Part shown: positions 17,786 through 26,741 of the stretch, in pieces
How positions within the stretch are numbered: the first letter of the stretch is position 1
How the letters are laid out: each line of letters starts with the position of its first letter
From: Limnohabitans sp. 15K
GTDB taxonomy: Bacteria > Pseudomonadota > Gammaproteobacteria > Burkholderiales > Burkholderiaceae_C
Reading direction: 5' to 3'
NCBI RefSeq assembly: GCF_002778285.1
Contig: NZ_NESM01000006.1
Coordinates: forward strand, 62,001-126,000
DNA length: 64,000 bases
The notes under the pieces: model-generated
What the model was told of the DNA's origin: nothing
The model's database searches: none
Seen by the model: the letters and a program-made list of their open reading frames with translations, nothing else
Made by a program: the position numbers and the translations under genes

Positions 17786-18343
17786 TCACTGCAGGGGTTT
17801 CTCATAGTGGGTGTCCATCGCGTATTGTCCCGAGAGGTAGCCCACGCGCTTGATCAATTCGGCCAAGCCTTGCAACCAGACCAGGGCAAAGCCCAAAGGC
17901 AAGGCCAATGTGGCGGGCCAACGGATCAAGCCGCCTGCGTTTTGGCTCATTTCACCCGAAACCAAGGTGTTCATGAAATAGGGGTAAGACAACCACGCCA
18001 GGTAGCCCATGATGGGCATCAGGAAAACGATGATGCCGAAAATATCGACATAAACAGGGGCATTGCCTTTGAGCTTGCCGTAAATCAGGTCCACCCGGAC
18101 ATGCTCATTGACTTTGAGTACATAGGGCGCTCCCACCATCACCACCCAGGCAAACATGTACCACTGGATTTCGATCAGGCCGTTCGAGCTCCAATCGAAG
18201 CCGTAGCGGACAAAGGCATTTCCCGCACAAATCATGGCAGCCAACAAAACGGCCCACGAAGCGACCATGCCAAAGCCATTGCTGAGCCAATCCATGAAAC
18301 GTGCAAATTTGAGTAAGGCAGTCAAGACATCTCTCCAATCCAT
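17786..18343 (-). CDS. TRAP transporter small permease subunit (DctQ-type)
   Basis: 185 residues from the ATG at 18341-18343 (MDWRDVLTALLKF). The frame extends upstream to 18502, but those residues do not resemble the family. Four membrane helices are visible, including ASWAVLLAAMICAGNAFVRYG and the EIQWYMFAWVVMVGAPYVLK segment with the conserved Glu-Xn-Trp pattern, then HVRVDLIYGKL. It scaffolds the large permease. No convincing ribosome-binding site precedes this ATG; a second in-frame ATG at 18293-18295 is an alternative. Confidence 0.88.
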   Translation of the reverse strand: MDWRDVLTALLKFARFMDWLSNGFGMVASWAVLLAAMICAGNAFVRYGFDWSSNGLIEIQWYMFAWVVMVGAPYVLKVNEHVRVDLIYGKLKGNAPVYVDIFGIIVFLMPIMGYLAWLSYPYFMNTLVSGEMSQNAGGLIRWPATLALPLGFALVWLQGLAELIKRVGYLSGQYAMDTHYEKPLQ

Positions 18344-18516
18344 AAATGACAAGGGGCCTGTATTGGGCCCGCGCGCAAGGCTCCCGCTTTGCAAGGGGCC
18401 AATGGTAACAACGCCCGTGCCCTTCCATGGCGTTTTGATGAATCCATTGTTTGATTTTTTCTGTACCTGGCTTGAATTTCCATCAATCGGTACCAAACAC
18501 AAGCGGATGGATCCTT

Positions 18517-18533
18517 GGGGTAAGTAATACCCC
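18517..18533. promoter_or_regulatory. Inverted repeat in the dctQ upstream region
   Basis: GGGGTA-AGTAA-TACCCC lies between the stop of the ModE-like regulator gene (18540) and the dctQ-like start. It has no T-run on the minus strand, so it is a poor terminator; an operator for the TRAP genes is possible. Confidence 0.3.
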
Positions 18534-18539
18534 TTACGT

Positions 18540-19655
18540 TCAGGCTTTTTCCGAACGGTGTGCCCACCAAGGCAGTCGGTGTTTCAAGGACTGCACCTGT
18601 CCCGAGGTGTTGCCCGTGTGGTAGGCCGGCATGGTGTTGAGTTGTTCGGTCCACTCTGGGGATTGGAGCATGCGGCGAAGCTGCTGCACGGGTGGCGAAT
18701 CGACAGCACTTTTCAGGCAAACAAGCCAATAGTCTTCGTGTTCCAAAGGCACAAAATCCAGCCCTTGCGCCTGCGCTGCCGAGCCGATGCCCAAACCCAC
18801 ATCGGCTTGACCGGCTGCAATGCTGGCGGCCACGGCCGCATGAGAAGGTTCTTCTTGGGTGTAGCCCACGATGTCTTCCCCTTTGAGTGCTGCAGCGCTC
18901 AGCCATTGGTCCAGCAGCAAGCGGGTGCCTGTGCCGGGACTGCGGTTGACAAAGCGCACGCCCGGTTTCAGAAGGTGTTGCAATTCATGCAAATTCAAGG
19001 GGTTGCCCGTTTGCACCATCAAGCCCTGCTGTCGGCTGGCAAACCCGATCAGTTTGTGCAAACCGGTTTTGAGCAGCGGTTTGTAGGTGCGCGCCACCAA
19101 AGAATGGGCCGCAGGTTGTGATGGGGCGTGAAAGCCCGCCATGATGCACCGGCCTTCGTTCAAGGCACGGATCGCATCCACACTGCCGCAAAAACGCAAA
19201 TCCAGGTGCAAAGATTGGGTTGCAGCATGTTCCCGCAACCGAACCAGGGCATCGTCATGGCTGGCAAAAATGGGCAATACATGGTGCTCGGGGTCAAAAG
19301 CGACCGAAAAGGTTTTTTCCAGCTCGGCTTGCAAAGCCCTGATTTGGGGCGCGAGCCGGGCTTGGGCTTGCCTTTCGGCCCACAATAATTTGTCTGCAAA
19401 CTCACTGAGTCGGGCAGATTGGCCCTTTTCCCAAAGAATCAGCGGTTGGCCCAGGGTTTGTTCCCAACGCTTGAGTTCGCCCCAAACATGCCGGTAGGAC
19501 AGCTGCATCGATTTGGCTGCCGCCGCGATGGAGCCGCATTCCCGCACAGCCTGGAGGGTGTCCATGAGTGGGTTTTGCAAGGGGCTGAGTCGATCGCGGA
19601 CGACCTCGTCAATTTGATGCGGCGTCCAGTGGTAAGAGAGGTCAATGTGTTGCAC
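18540..19655 (-). CDS. ModE-like HTH regulator with a periplasmic-binding-protein-like sensor domain
   Basis: 371 residues from a GTG at 19653-19655 (QHIDLSYHW follows). Residues about 25-95 form a ModE-type winged helix: NPLMDTLQAVRECGSIAAAAKSM and SYRHVWGELKRWE. The rest (about 120-340) resembles a molybdate/tungstate-type binding protein, with FASHDDALVRLREH, NEGRCIMAGFHAP and VNRSPGTGTRLLLD. This layout is known for regulators of oxyanion uptake and of molybdenum enzymes. It is divergent from tupBCA (126-base gap), so control of those genes in response to tungstate or molybdate is likely. Confidence 0.85.
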   Translation of the reverse strand: MQHIDLSYHWTPHQIDEVVRDRLSPLQNPLMDTLQAVRECGSIAAAAKSMQLSYRHVWGELKRWEQTLGQPLILWEKGQSARLSEFADKLLWAERQAQARLAPQIRALQAELEKTFSVAFDPEHHVLPIFASHDDALVRLREHAATQSLHLDLRFCGSVDAIRALNEGRCIMAGFHAPSQPAAHSLVARTYKPLLKTGLHKLIGFASRQQGLMVQTGNPLNLHELQHLLKPGVRFVNRSPGTGTRLLLDQWLSAAALKGEDIVGYTQEEPSHAAVAASIAAGQADVGLGIGSAAQAQGLDFVPLEHEDYWLVCLKSAVDSPPVQQLRRMLQSPEWTEQLNTMPAYHTGNTSGQVQSLKHRLPWWAHRSEKA

Positions 19656-19781
19656 AAACGCGAGTTTGCCTGAACGGCGAGTGCTTGCCAGAGTGTCTTG
19701 CTTCCGACCTATGCAAACCTCTTCATAGTGGACACCCCTCATGCCTTGCAGGGCGCGTGTCCCGTAGCATCCACGGCGCTT

Positions 19782-20525
19782 ATGAATACTTTCTCCGACA
19801 GCGTCCTGACGGCGCTGAACCTCGTCACTTCTTTCGATCCTGCCCTGTGGGTGGTCGTCACACGGTCTTTGGCTGTCAGTGCCACGGCCTGCCTGCTGGC
19901 CTATGGCGTGGGCGTGGCGCTGGGCGCTTGGTTGGCCGTGTCGCGTTTTCGTGGCCGGGGCGCGGTGCTGGTGGGTTTGAACACCCTGCTGGCGCTGCCT
20001 TCGGTGGTGGTGGGCCTGGTGGTGTATTTGCTGCTCTCGCGCAGTGGGCCTTTGGGATTTTTGGGTTGGATGTTCAGCTTCAAGGCCATGGTGCTGGCCC
20101 AGTTCATTTTGGTGGTGCCGGTGGTGGCTGCGCTCACGCGCCAGGTGGTCGAAGACGTGGAGCGGCAACACGGGGAGCAGTGGGCGTCGCTGGGCGCAGG
20201 CCCTTGGGTGCGCAGCTTGTTGCTGGCCTGGGACGAACGCTTGGCCTTGCTGACGATTGCCGTGACAGCCTTTGGCCGCGCCATCTCGGAGGTGGGCGCC
20301 GTCATGATCGTGGGCGGCAACATCGACGGTTTCACCCGCGTCATGACCACCGCCATTGCGCTGGAAACCAGCAAAGGCGATTTACCGCTGGCGCTGGGGC
20401 TGGGCATGGTGCTGCTGGCGGTGGTGTTGTTGCTCAATGCGCTGGTGGCGGGTCTGCGGCGCTGGGGTGAGTCACGTTATTCGCGGCCAGCGACAGCCCA
20501 TGGCCTGTTGGGTGCGCAGCCATGA
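19782..20525 (+). CDS. tupB: Tungstate ABC transporter permease
   Basis: 247 residues from the ATG at 19782 (MNTFSDSVLTALNL); the frame is open further upstream but without family similarity. Six membrane helices and the EAA-type loop (AISEVGAVMIVGGNIDG) identify an ABC permease of the tungstate/molybdate class. The stop overlaps the tupC start by four bases (ATGA at 20522-20525). Role: membrane channel for tungstate import. Confidence 0.92.
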   Translation: MNTFSDSVLTALNLVTSFDPALWVVVTRSLAVSATACLLAYGVGVALGAWLAVSRFRGRGAVLVGLNTLLALPSVVVGLVVYLLLSRSGPLGFLGWMFSFKAMVLAQFILVVPVVAALTRQVVEDVERQHGEQWASLGAGPWVRSLLLAWDERLALLTIAVTAFGRAISEVGAVMIVGGNIDGFTRVMTTAIALETSKGDLPLALGLGMVLLAVVLLLNALVAGLRRWGESRYSRPATAHGLLGAQP

Positions 20526-21244
20526 ACGCCGCGCAGATCACGCTGGATGCGGTGAGTGTCCAGCTGGGGGCGCAACAGGCCCTGAAGGACGTGAGCTTGC
20601 GCATTGCGGCGGGTGAGCGCGTGGCGCTGGTGGGGGCCAATGGCTCGGGCAAGAGCACTTTGCTGCGTACCTTGCATGGCTTGGTGCTTCTCTCGCAAGG
20701 CCAGGTGCAACAAGCGCCGGGTGTGCGCCAAGCCATGCTGTTCCAAAGGCCGCACATGCTGCGCCTGTCGGCCTTGAACAATGTGGCGCTGGGCTTGTGG
20801 CTGGACCGTGAACGGGGCCTGAGTTGGACACAAGCCAAAGCGCTGGCGCTGCAGGCTTTGCAGCGTGTGGGCCTGTTGTCTGTGGCGCAGCAAAACGGCC
20901 GCCAGTTGTCGGGTGGACAGCAGCAGCGCCTGGCTTTGGCCCGTGCTTGGGCGCGACAGCCCGATGTGCTGCTTTTGGATGAGCCCACGGCCAGCCTGGA
21001 CCCGCATGCCAAACGCGAAGTCGAAGCCCTGATGGCCGAATTTGCCTGTGCGCCAGAACGCCCTCTGACCTTGGTCTGGGCCAGCCACAACCTGGGTCAA
21101 GTCAAGCGCTTGGCCACCCGAGTCATTTATCTGGAGTTCGGTCAAGTCATGGCCGACTTGCCTGTGGCCGATTTTTTCAACCCCGTTTTGCTGGCTGAAC
21201 GCAGCCCGGCAGCCCATGCTTTTGTTCAAGGAGAACTTTCATGA
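20522..21244 (+). CDS. tupC: Tungstate ABC transporter ATP-binding protein
   Basis: 240 residues with Walker A GANGSGKST (about residue 39), Q-loop LFQRPHML, signature LSGGQQQRLALARA, Walker B VLLLDEPTASLD and switch His in VWASHN. It is coupled to tupB upstream and tupA downstream by ATGA overlaps. It powers uptake through TupB. The order B-C-A differs from the A-B-C order seen in many species. Confidence 0.93.
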   Translation: MNAAQITLDAVSVQLGAQQALKDVSLRIAAGERVALVGANGSGKSTLLRTLHGLVLLSQGQVQQAPGVRQAMLFQRPHMLRLSALNNVALGLWLDRERGLSWTQAKALALQALQRVGLLSVAQQNGRQLSGGQQQRLALARAWARQPDVLLLDEPTASLDPHAKREVEALMAEFACAPERPLTLVWASHNLGQVKRLATRVIYLEFGQVMADLPVADFFNPVLLAERSPAAHAFVQGELS

Positions 21245-22056
21245 CCTTTCCATCTTCTATGACCCGTCGCGCCTTGGTGTGTGCGGTTTTGGCCACCACT
21301 TCGGTGTGGGCACAAGCCCAGTCCATCGTGATGTCGTCCACCACCTCGACCGAGCAGTCGGGCTTGTTTGCGCACCTCTTGCCGGCCTTCAAAAAAGCCA
21401 GTGGGTTGGACGTGAAAGTGGTGGCGTTGGGCACGGGTCAGGCACTGGACATGGCGCGTCGCGGTGACGCCGATGTGGTGTTTGTGCACGACCAAGTGGC
21501 GGAAGAAAAATTCGTGGCCGATGGCTTTGGCATCAAGCGCTTGCCCGTGATGTACAACGACTTTGTGCTGATCGGACCCAAGGCTGACCCGGCAGCCGCC
21601 AAAGGCAAAGACATTGTGGCGGCTTTGGCCAAGTTGTCGGCGGGCAACGCGGCCTTTGTCTCGCGGGGTGACAAGAGTGGCACCCACGCGGCCGAACTGC
21701 GTTTTTGGACCCTGGCCGCGCTGACCGACAAAAAGGGCAGCGGCTACAAAGAATGTGGTTGCGGCATGGGCCCAGCCCTCAACATTGCAGCGTCTTCGGG
21801 TGCTTATGTGTTGGCCGATCGTGCCACTTGGCTCAATTTCAAGAACCGCGCCGATCTGACCATCTTGGTGGAGGGCGATAACCGCTTGTTCAACCAATAT
21901 GGCGTGATGGTGGTCAACCCGGCGAAACATGCGCACGTCAAACGGGCCGATGCGCAGAAGTTTGTGGATTGGATCACTTCAGCCGCTGGCCAAGCCACAG
22001 TGGCCGATTACAAAATTGGTGGCGAACAATTGTTCTTCCCTAACGCCAGCAAATGA
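21241..22056 (+). CDS. tupA: Tungstate-binding periplasmic protein
   Basis: 271 residues with a signal peptide (MTRRALVCAVLATTSVWAQAQ; cleavage near AQA-QS). The oxyanion site of TupA is recognisable: MSSTTSTEQSGL just after the signal and SRGDKSGTHAAE near residue 142, both typical of TupA rather than ModA. ALGTGQALDMARRGDADVVF is also characteristic. TupA proteins prefer tungstate strongly over molybdate. The gene ends the tupBCA unit, 113 bases before the coxS-like gene. Confidence 0.92.
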   Translation: MTFPSSMTRRALVCAVLATTSVWAQAQSIVMSSTTSTEQSGLFAHLLPAFKKASGLDVKVVALGTGQALDMARRGDADVVFVHDQVAEEKFVADGFGIKRLPVMYNDFVLIGPKADPAAAKGKDIVAALAKLSAGNAAFVSRGDKSGTHAAELRFWTLAALTDKKGSGYKECGCGMGPALNIAASSGAYVLADRATWLNFKNRADLTILVEGDNRLFNQYGVMVVNPAKHAHVKRADAQKFVDWITSAAGQATVADYKIGGEQLFFPNASK

Positions 22057-22169
22057 GTCGTCTCTAGGTTCGCCTTACTTTGCTGAAAACCTAGGGCTTT
22101 CACCCATGGAAGCCCTCATCTGTGCATGTTGAAATGGCGAGTGATAACCCTTTCAAACAGGAGATAGGC

Positions 22170-22637
22170 ATGCAGGTTCAACTCAAGGTCAACGGCAAAG
22201 CCGTTGTGGTGGATGCGGCGCCGAATACGCTGCTGGTTCAAGCGTTGCGCGAGCAACTCAAACTCACGGGTACGCACGTTGGGTGCGATACGGCGCAATG
22301 CGGCGCGTGCACCGTGCTCATGAATGGCAAGGCCGTCAAGTCCTGCAACATGCTGTTGGCGCAGGCGGCTGGCAGCGATGTCGAGACCATCGAAGGTTTG
22401 GCTGCCACTGACGGCACCATGCACCCCATGCAAGCGGCCTTCAAGGAGTGCCACGGACTGCAGTGCGGTTTTTGCACCCCTGGCATGGTCATGAGCGCGC
22501 TCGACCTTTGCAAGCGTCATCCCAATGCAGGCGAACAAGAGGTGCGCGAGGCGCTGGAAGGCAATATTTGCCGTTGCACCGGTTACCAAAACATTGTCAA
22601 GTCCGTTCTGCAAGGTGCAGCGGCCATGAAGTCTTAA
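22170..22637 (+). CDS. coxS: Molybdenum hydroxylase small subunit (two [2Fe-2S] clusters), CoxS-like
   Basis: 155 residues; the ATG at 22170 has a strong ribosome-binding site (AGGAGATA). The N-terminal plant-type ferredoxin site is GCDTAQCGACTV with a later Cys in KSCNML. The second cluster domain has QCGFCTPGM and ICRCTGYQNIV. It passes electrons from the molybdopterin subunit to the FAD subunit. First gene of an S-L-M-D-E-G series, which differs from the M-S-L order of true carbon monoxide dehydrogenases. The symbol denotes family, not proven CO oxidation. Confidence 0.9.
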   Translation: MQVQLKVNGKAVVVDAAPNTLLVQALREQLKLTGTHVGCDTAQCGACTVLMNGKAVKSCNMLLAQAAGSDVETIEGLAATDGTMHPMQAAFKECHGLQCGFCTPGMVMSALDLCKRHPNAGEQEVREALEGNICRCTGYQNIVKSVLQGAAAMKS

Positions 22638-22648
22638 GGAGATCGAAC

Positions 22649-25030
22649 ATGGGTGCTTCCGATTTTGCCAATCTCCCCCACATTGGGGAATCCCTCCGCC
22701 GCAAGGAGGACTACCGTTTCTTGACGGGCGCAGGCCAATACACCGACGACATCGTGCTGGCCAACATGTCCCATTGCTTCTTTGTCCGCTCACCCCATGC
22801 CCACGCCAAAATCCGCAGCATCGACAAAACGGCTGCTCTGGCAGCGCCGGGCGTCATCGGCATTTTGGACGGCCAAGACGTGGCCGCAGACAAGATCAAT
22901 GGCTTGCCATGCGGTTGGTTGATCACCAGCACCAATGGCGAACCCATGAAAGAGCCGCCACACCCGATTTTGGCGTTCGAAAAAGTGCGTTATGTGGGCG
23001 ACCATGTGGCCATGGTCGTGGCCGAAACCTATGAGCAAGCCCGCAACGCGGCCGAGTTGGTGATGGTGGATTACGAGCCCTTGGCCGCAGTGGTGGATGT
23101 GCGTGACGCGCAAGCCCCGGGTGCACCTGTGATCCATGATGTTGCGCCAGACAACCAATGCTACAAGTGGGCCATCGGTGACAAGGCGGCCGTCGATGCC
23201 ACATTTGCCAATGCCGCGCATGTGACCAAGCTGGACCTGGTGAACAACCGTTTGGCACCCAACCCCATGGAGCCGCGTGCAGCCATCGGGCACTACAACC
23301 GGGCCGGTGACGACTACACCTTGTATGTCTCGAACCAGAACCCGCACGTCGAGCGCTTGCTTTTGACAGCGTTTGTGATGGGCCTGCCAGAACACAAAGT
23401 GCGTGTGATTGCGCCCGATGTGGGTGGTGGCTTTGGTGCCAAAATTTACCTGTACGCCGAAGATGTGTGCCTGACTTGGGCTTCTAAAAAGCTCAACCGC
23501 CCCATCAAGTGGAACTGCGACCGTTCAGAGGCCTTCCTCTCTGACGCCCATGGCCGCGACCATGTCAGCCATGCAGAGCTGGCCATGGACAAAGATGGCA
23601 AGTTCTTGGGCTTCCGTGTCCACACCGACGCCAATCTGGGTGCTTACCTGTCGACCTTCTCAACCGCCGTGCCGACCATTCTGTACGCCACATTGCTGGC
23701 GGGTCAGTACAAGACGCCACAGGTTTATGTGGAGGTGGATTCGTGGTTCACCAACACGGCCCCAGTCGACGCCTACCGAGGTGCTGGCCGACCCGAGGCC
23801 ACTTATTTGCTGGAGCGCATCGTTTCTCGCGCTGCCTGGGAAATGGGTCTTTCGCAAGACGAAATCCGTCGCCGCAATTTCATCACCGAGTTCCCTTACC
23901 AGACCCCAGTGGCTTTGCAGTACGACACAGGTGACTTCCACGCCTGCATCGAGCAAGCCAATCAATTGGCCGATGTGGCGGGCTTGGAGCAGCGCAAAGC
24001 GCAATCCAAAGCCAAGGGCTTGCTGCGTGGCTTGGGTTATTCCAGCTACATCGAGGCTTGCGGTTTGGCGCCGTCCAACGTGGCGGGTGCTTTGGGTGCG
24101 CGGGCGGGTCTGTTTGAGTGCGGCGAAGTGCGTGTTCACCCCACAGGCAGCGTGACCGTTTTCACCGGTTCACACAGCCATGGCCAAGGCCATGAAACCA
24201 CGTTTGCACAGGTAGTGGCCGCTCGCTTGGGCCTCTCGCCTGAGCAAGTGGATATCGTGCACGGCGACACAGGTCGTGTTCCTTTCGGCATGGGCACTTA
24301 TGGCTCGCGCTCCATCTCGGTGGGTGGCTCGGCCATCATGCGCGCGCTGGACAAAATTGAAGCCAAGGCCAAGAAGATCGCCGCCCACCTGATGGAAGCC
24401 AGCGATGCCGATGTGGACTTCGCCGGTGGTGAGTTCAAGGTCAAGGGCACCGACAAAATGGTCACTTTTGGCCAAGTGGCGCTGACGGCCTATGTGCCGC
24501 ACAACTACCCGCTTGACAAGTTGGAGCCAGGTCTCAACGAGACCGCTTTTTACGACCCGACCAACTTCACCTTCCCGAACGGTACTTACATTTGCGAGGT
24601 CGAGATTGACCCTGCAACAGGTGTCGTTCGTGTGGACCGTTTCACCGCTGTGGATGATTTTGGCACCATCATCAACCCGATGATTGTCGAAGGCCAGGTG
24701 CACGGTGGTTTGGTTCAGGGCATCGGCCAGGCGCTGATGGAGCACTGCGTGTATGACCGCGAGACCGGTCAACTCTTGACAGGCTCCTTCATGGACTACG
24801 CCATGCCGCGTGCCGACGATTTTCCAGCCTTCACCATTGGCCATGTGTGCACCCCTTGCACCACCAACCCCTTGGGCACCAAAGGCTGCGGCGAAGCCGG
24901 TGCCATCGGTTCTCCCCCTGCGGTCATGAACGCTGTGCTCGACGCCTTGGCACCGCTGGGTGTGAAGGACCTGGACATGCCCGCCAGCCCGAACCGGGTG
25001 TGGACCGCCATTCAACAAGCCAAAGCCTGA
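22649..25030 (+). CDS. coxL: Molybdenum hydroxylase large subunit, form-II CoxL-like
   Basis: 793 residues from the ATG at 22649, with AAGGAGAT before it. It is a xanthine-oxidase-family large subunit: DVGGGFGAK near residue 265, the active-site loop DAYRGAGRPEA near residue 375, GSHSHGQGHETTFAQ near residue 515 and the catalytic Glu in KGCGEAGAIGSPP near residue 750. The loop AYRGAGR is the form-II signature; proven aerobic CO dehydrogenases (form I) have AYRCSFR with the Cys that binds copper, which is absent here. The substrate is therefore unknown and may be an aldehyde or N-heterocycle. Confidence 0.92.
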   Translation: MGASDFANLPHIGESLRRKEDYRFLTGAGQYTDDIVLANMSHCFFVRSPHAHAKIRSIDKTAALAAPGVIGILDGQDVAADKINGLPCGWLITSTNGEPMKEPPHPILAFEKVRYVGDHVAMVVAETYEQARNAAELVMVDYEPLAAVVDVRDAQAPGAPVIHDVAPDNQCYKWAIGDKAAVDATFANAAHVTKLDLVNNRLAPNPMEPRAAIGHYNRAGDDYTLYVSNQNPHVERLLLTAFVMGLPEHKVRVIAPDVGGGFGAKIYLYAEDVCLTWASKKLNRPIKWNCDRSEAFLSDAHGRDHVSHAELAMDKDGKFLGFRVHTDANLGAYLSTFSTAVPTILYATLLAGQYKTPQVYVEVDSWFTNTAPVDAYRGAGRPEATYLLERIVSRAAWEMGLSQDEIRRRNFITEFPYQTPVALQYDTGDFHACIEQANQLADVAGLEQRKAQSKAKGLLRGLGYSSYIEACGLAPSNVAGALGARAGLFECGEVRVHPTGSVTVFTGSHSHGQGHETTFAQVVAARLGLSPEQVDIVHGDTGRVPFGMGTYGSRSISVGGSAIMRALDKIEAKAKKIAAHLMEASDADVDFAGGEFKVKGTDKMVTFGQVALTAYVPHNYPLDKLEPGLNETAFYDPTNFTFPNGTYICEVEIDPATGVVRVDRFTAVDDFGTIINPMIVEGQVHGGLVQGIGQALMEHCVYDRETGQLLTGSFMDYAMPRADDFPAFTIGHVCTPCTTNPLGTKGCGEAGAIGSPPAVMNAVLDALAPLGVKDLDMPASPNRVWTAIQQAKA

Positions 25031-25041
25031 GGAACCACAAC

Positions 25042-25833
25042 ATGTACGCATTCGCCTACGAACGCACCGCCTCTTTGGCCGACACGGTGGCCAAAATTTC
25101 TGCCGGAGGCCAAGCGCTGGCCGGTGGTCAGACCCTGATCGCTTCGCTCAAGCAGCGCCTGGCCCAGCCCGGCAGCTTGGTTGACTTGGGCGGTGTCCCT
25201 GAACTGAGCGGGATCAAAAAAGAAGGCAACACATTGGTGATTGGCGCCATGACGCGCCATGAATTTGTGGCCGACAGCGCCGAAGTCAAATCCGCGATTC
25301 CGGGATTGGCTGACTTGGCGGGCAACATCGGTGACCGCCAAGTTCGTGCCATGGGCACCATGGGTGGCTCGGTGGCCAACAACGACCCTGCAGCTTGTTA
25401 CCCCAGCGCCGTCTTGGCATTGGGTGCCACCGTGCAAACCAACAAGCGCAAGATCGCTGCCGATGATTTTTTCCAGGGCATGTACACCACGGCTTTGGAA
25501 GAGGGTGAGTTGATCACGGCCATCCATTTCCCCTTGGCCAAAAAATCGGCCTATGCCAAGTTCCGCCAACCTGCTTCGCGCTTTGCGCTGGTGGGTGTGT
25601 TTGTGGCGCAAACTGATCAAGGCGTTCGCGTGGCCATCACGGGCGCGGGCAATGGGGTGTTTCGCCATGCCGGCCTCGAAGCCGCTTTGTCCAAGAGTTT
25701 CACGCCCGAGGCGGTGGAAGGCGTGACGATCGATGCGAGCGAGCTCAATGGCGACTTGCATGCCAGCGCTGCTTACCGTGCCCAGTTGATCAAGGTTCAG
25801 ACTCAGCGGGCGGTGCAACAGGCCAATGCGTGA
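25042..25833 (+). CDS. coxM: Molybdenum hydroxylase FAD-binding medium subunit, CoxM-like
   Basis: 263 residues. FAD-binding signatures of the family are AGGQTLIASLKQRL near residue 28 and the IGDRQVRAMGTMGGSVANNDPA region near residue 100 (quoted in part, two glycine-rich loops). It transfers electrons from the Fe-S subunit to an external acceptor. The start codon follows the coxL-like stop by 11 bases; the 3' end overlaps the MoxR gene by eight bases. Confidence 0.92.
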   Translation: MYAFAYERTASLADTVAKISAGGQALAGGQTLIASLKQRLAQPGSLVDLGGVPELSGIKKEGNTLVIGAMTRHEFVADSAEVKSAIPGLADLAGNIGDRQVRAMGTMGGSVANNDPAACYPSAVLALGATVQTNKRKIAADDFFQGMYTTALEEGELITAIHFPLAKKSAYAKFRQPASRFALVGVFVAQTDQGVRVAITGAGNGVFRHAGLEAALSKSFTPEAVEGVTIDASELNGDLHASAAYRAQLIKVQTQRAVQQANA

Positions 25834-26737
25834 ACCCATTGACGAGTTGGTCAGCATCGATGCATTGATCCACGCCCTAGAGGGTGTGGGTTACCACGCA
25901 CATCGTCGTCTGGCGACATCGGTTTTTCTGGCGATGAAGCTGGGCAGGCCGCTGCTGCTGGAGGGCGAGCCGGGTGTTGGCAAAACAGAATTGGCCAAAG
26001 CCCTGGCCAAGGTGTTGGGGCGGCCCATGCTGCGCCTGCAGTGTTACGACGGCATGGAGCAGCGCGAGGCCTTGTACGAGTGGAACCACACGGCCCAGCT
26101 GCTGCACATGCGCGCTGCGCAAACCACACAGACTGCGGCCGAGATCGAGCAGGCCGTCTACCAATCGCGCTTTCTGATCCGCCGGCCCTTGTTGCAGGCT
26201 TTGGAGGCACCGGCTCCGGGCGCTGTGTTGCTGATCGATGAGGTCGACCGTGCCGATGAGCCTTTTGAGGCCTTTTTGCTGGAATACCTGGGCGAATACC
26301 AGGTGACTATTCCCGAGCTGGGCACGATCAAGGCCCAAGTCGCACCCATCACCATCCTCACCAGCAACCGCACGCGTGACATGAACGATGCGGTCAAACG
26401 TCGCTGCCTTTACCAGTGGATGGATTACCCCGAGCGTGAACGCGAGCACGCCATTGTGCAAAGCCAAGTGCCCAACGCCGGCCCTTTGTTGACCGAAGCC
26501 GTCACAGAATTTGTCTCGCGCCTGCGTTCTTTGCCCTTTGCCAATGCTTTCCAGCGCTCGCCGGGCATTGCCGAGAGCGTGGAGTGGGCCAAGGCGCTGG
26601 TGGCGCTCGACACCCTCGCGCTGGACCCGGAAGTGATCCAGGACACAGCCGGCATCTTGTTCAAGCAGCGTGAAGATGTGGCCGCCCTGGTGCCCCTGAT
26701 CGACGAACTTCTGCGACCTGCGCCTTCGCAGGCTTGA
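25826..26737 (+). CDS. coxD: MoxR-type AAA+ ATPase, CoxD-like maturation factor
   Basis: 303 residues with Walker A GEPGVGKTE (about residue 48), Walker B VLLIDEVDRAD near residue 135, sensor 1 TSNRTRDMNDA and a MoxR-specific CYDGMEQREALYEWN segment. In the characterised CO dehydrogenase system the CoxD ATPase works with the VWA protein CoxE to insert sulfur and copper into the active site. Here the copper-binding Cys of the large subunit is missing, so a role in sulfuration or folding is more likely. Confidence 0.9.
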   Translation: MREPIDELVSIDALIHALEGVGYHAHRRLATSVFLAMKLGRPLLLEGEPGVGKTELAKALAKVLGRPMLRLQCYDGMEQREALYEWNHTAQLLHMRAAQTTQTAAEIEQAVYQSRFLIRRPLLQALEAPAPGAVLLIDEVDRADEPFEAFLLEYLGEYQVTIPELGTIKAQVAPITILTSNRTRDMNDAVKRRCLYQWMDYPEREREHAIVQSQVPNAGPLLTEAVTEFVSRLRSLPFANAFQRSPGIAESVEWAKALVALDTLALDPEVIQDTAGILFKQREDVAALVPLIDELLRPAPSQA

Positions 26738-26741
26738 GCGC

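Noticed and set aside
19656..19781. ModE-box or Moco-riboswitch before tupB
   Set aside because: Only a weak GGACAC/GTGTCC dyad (19730-19735 with 19757-19762) is visible; it matches neither element.
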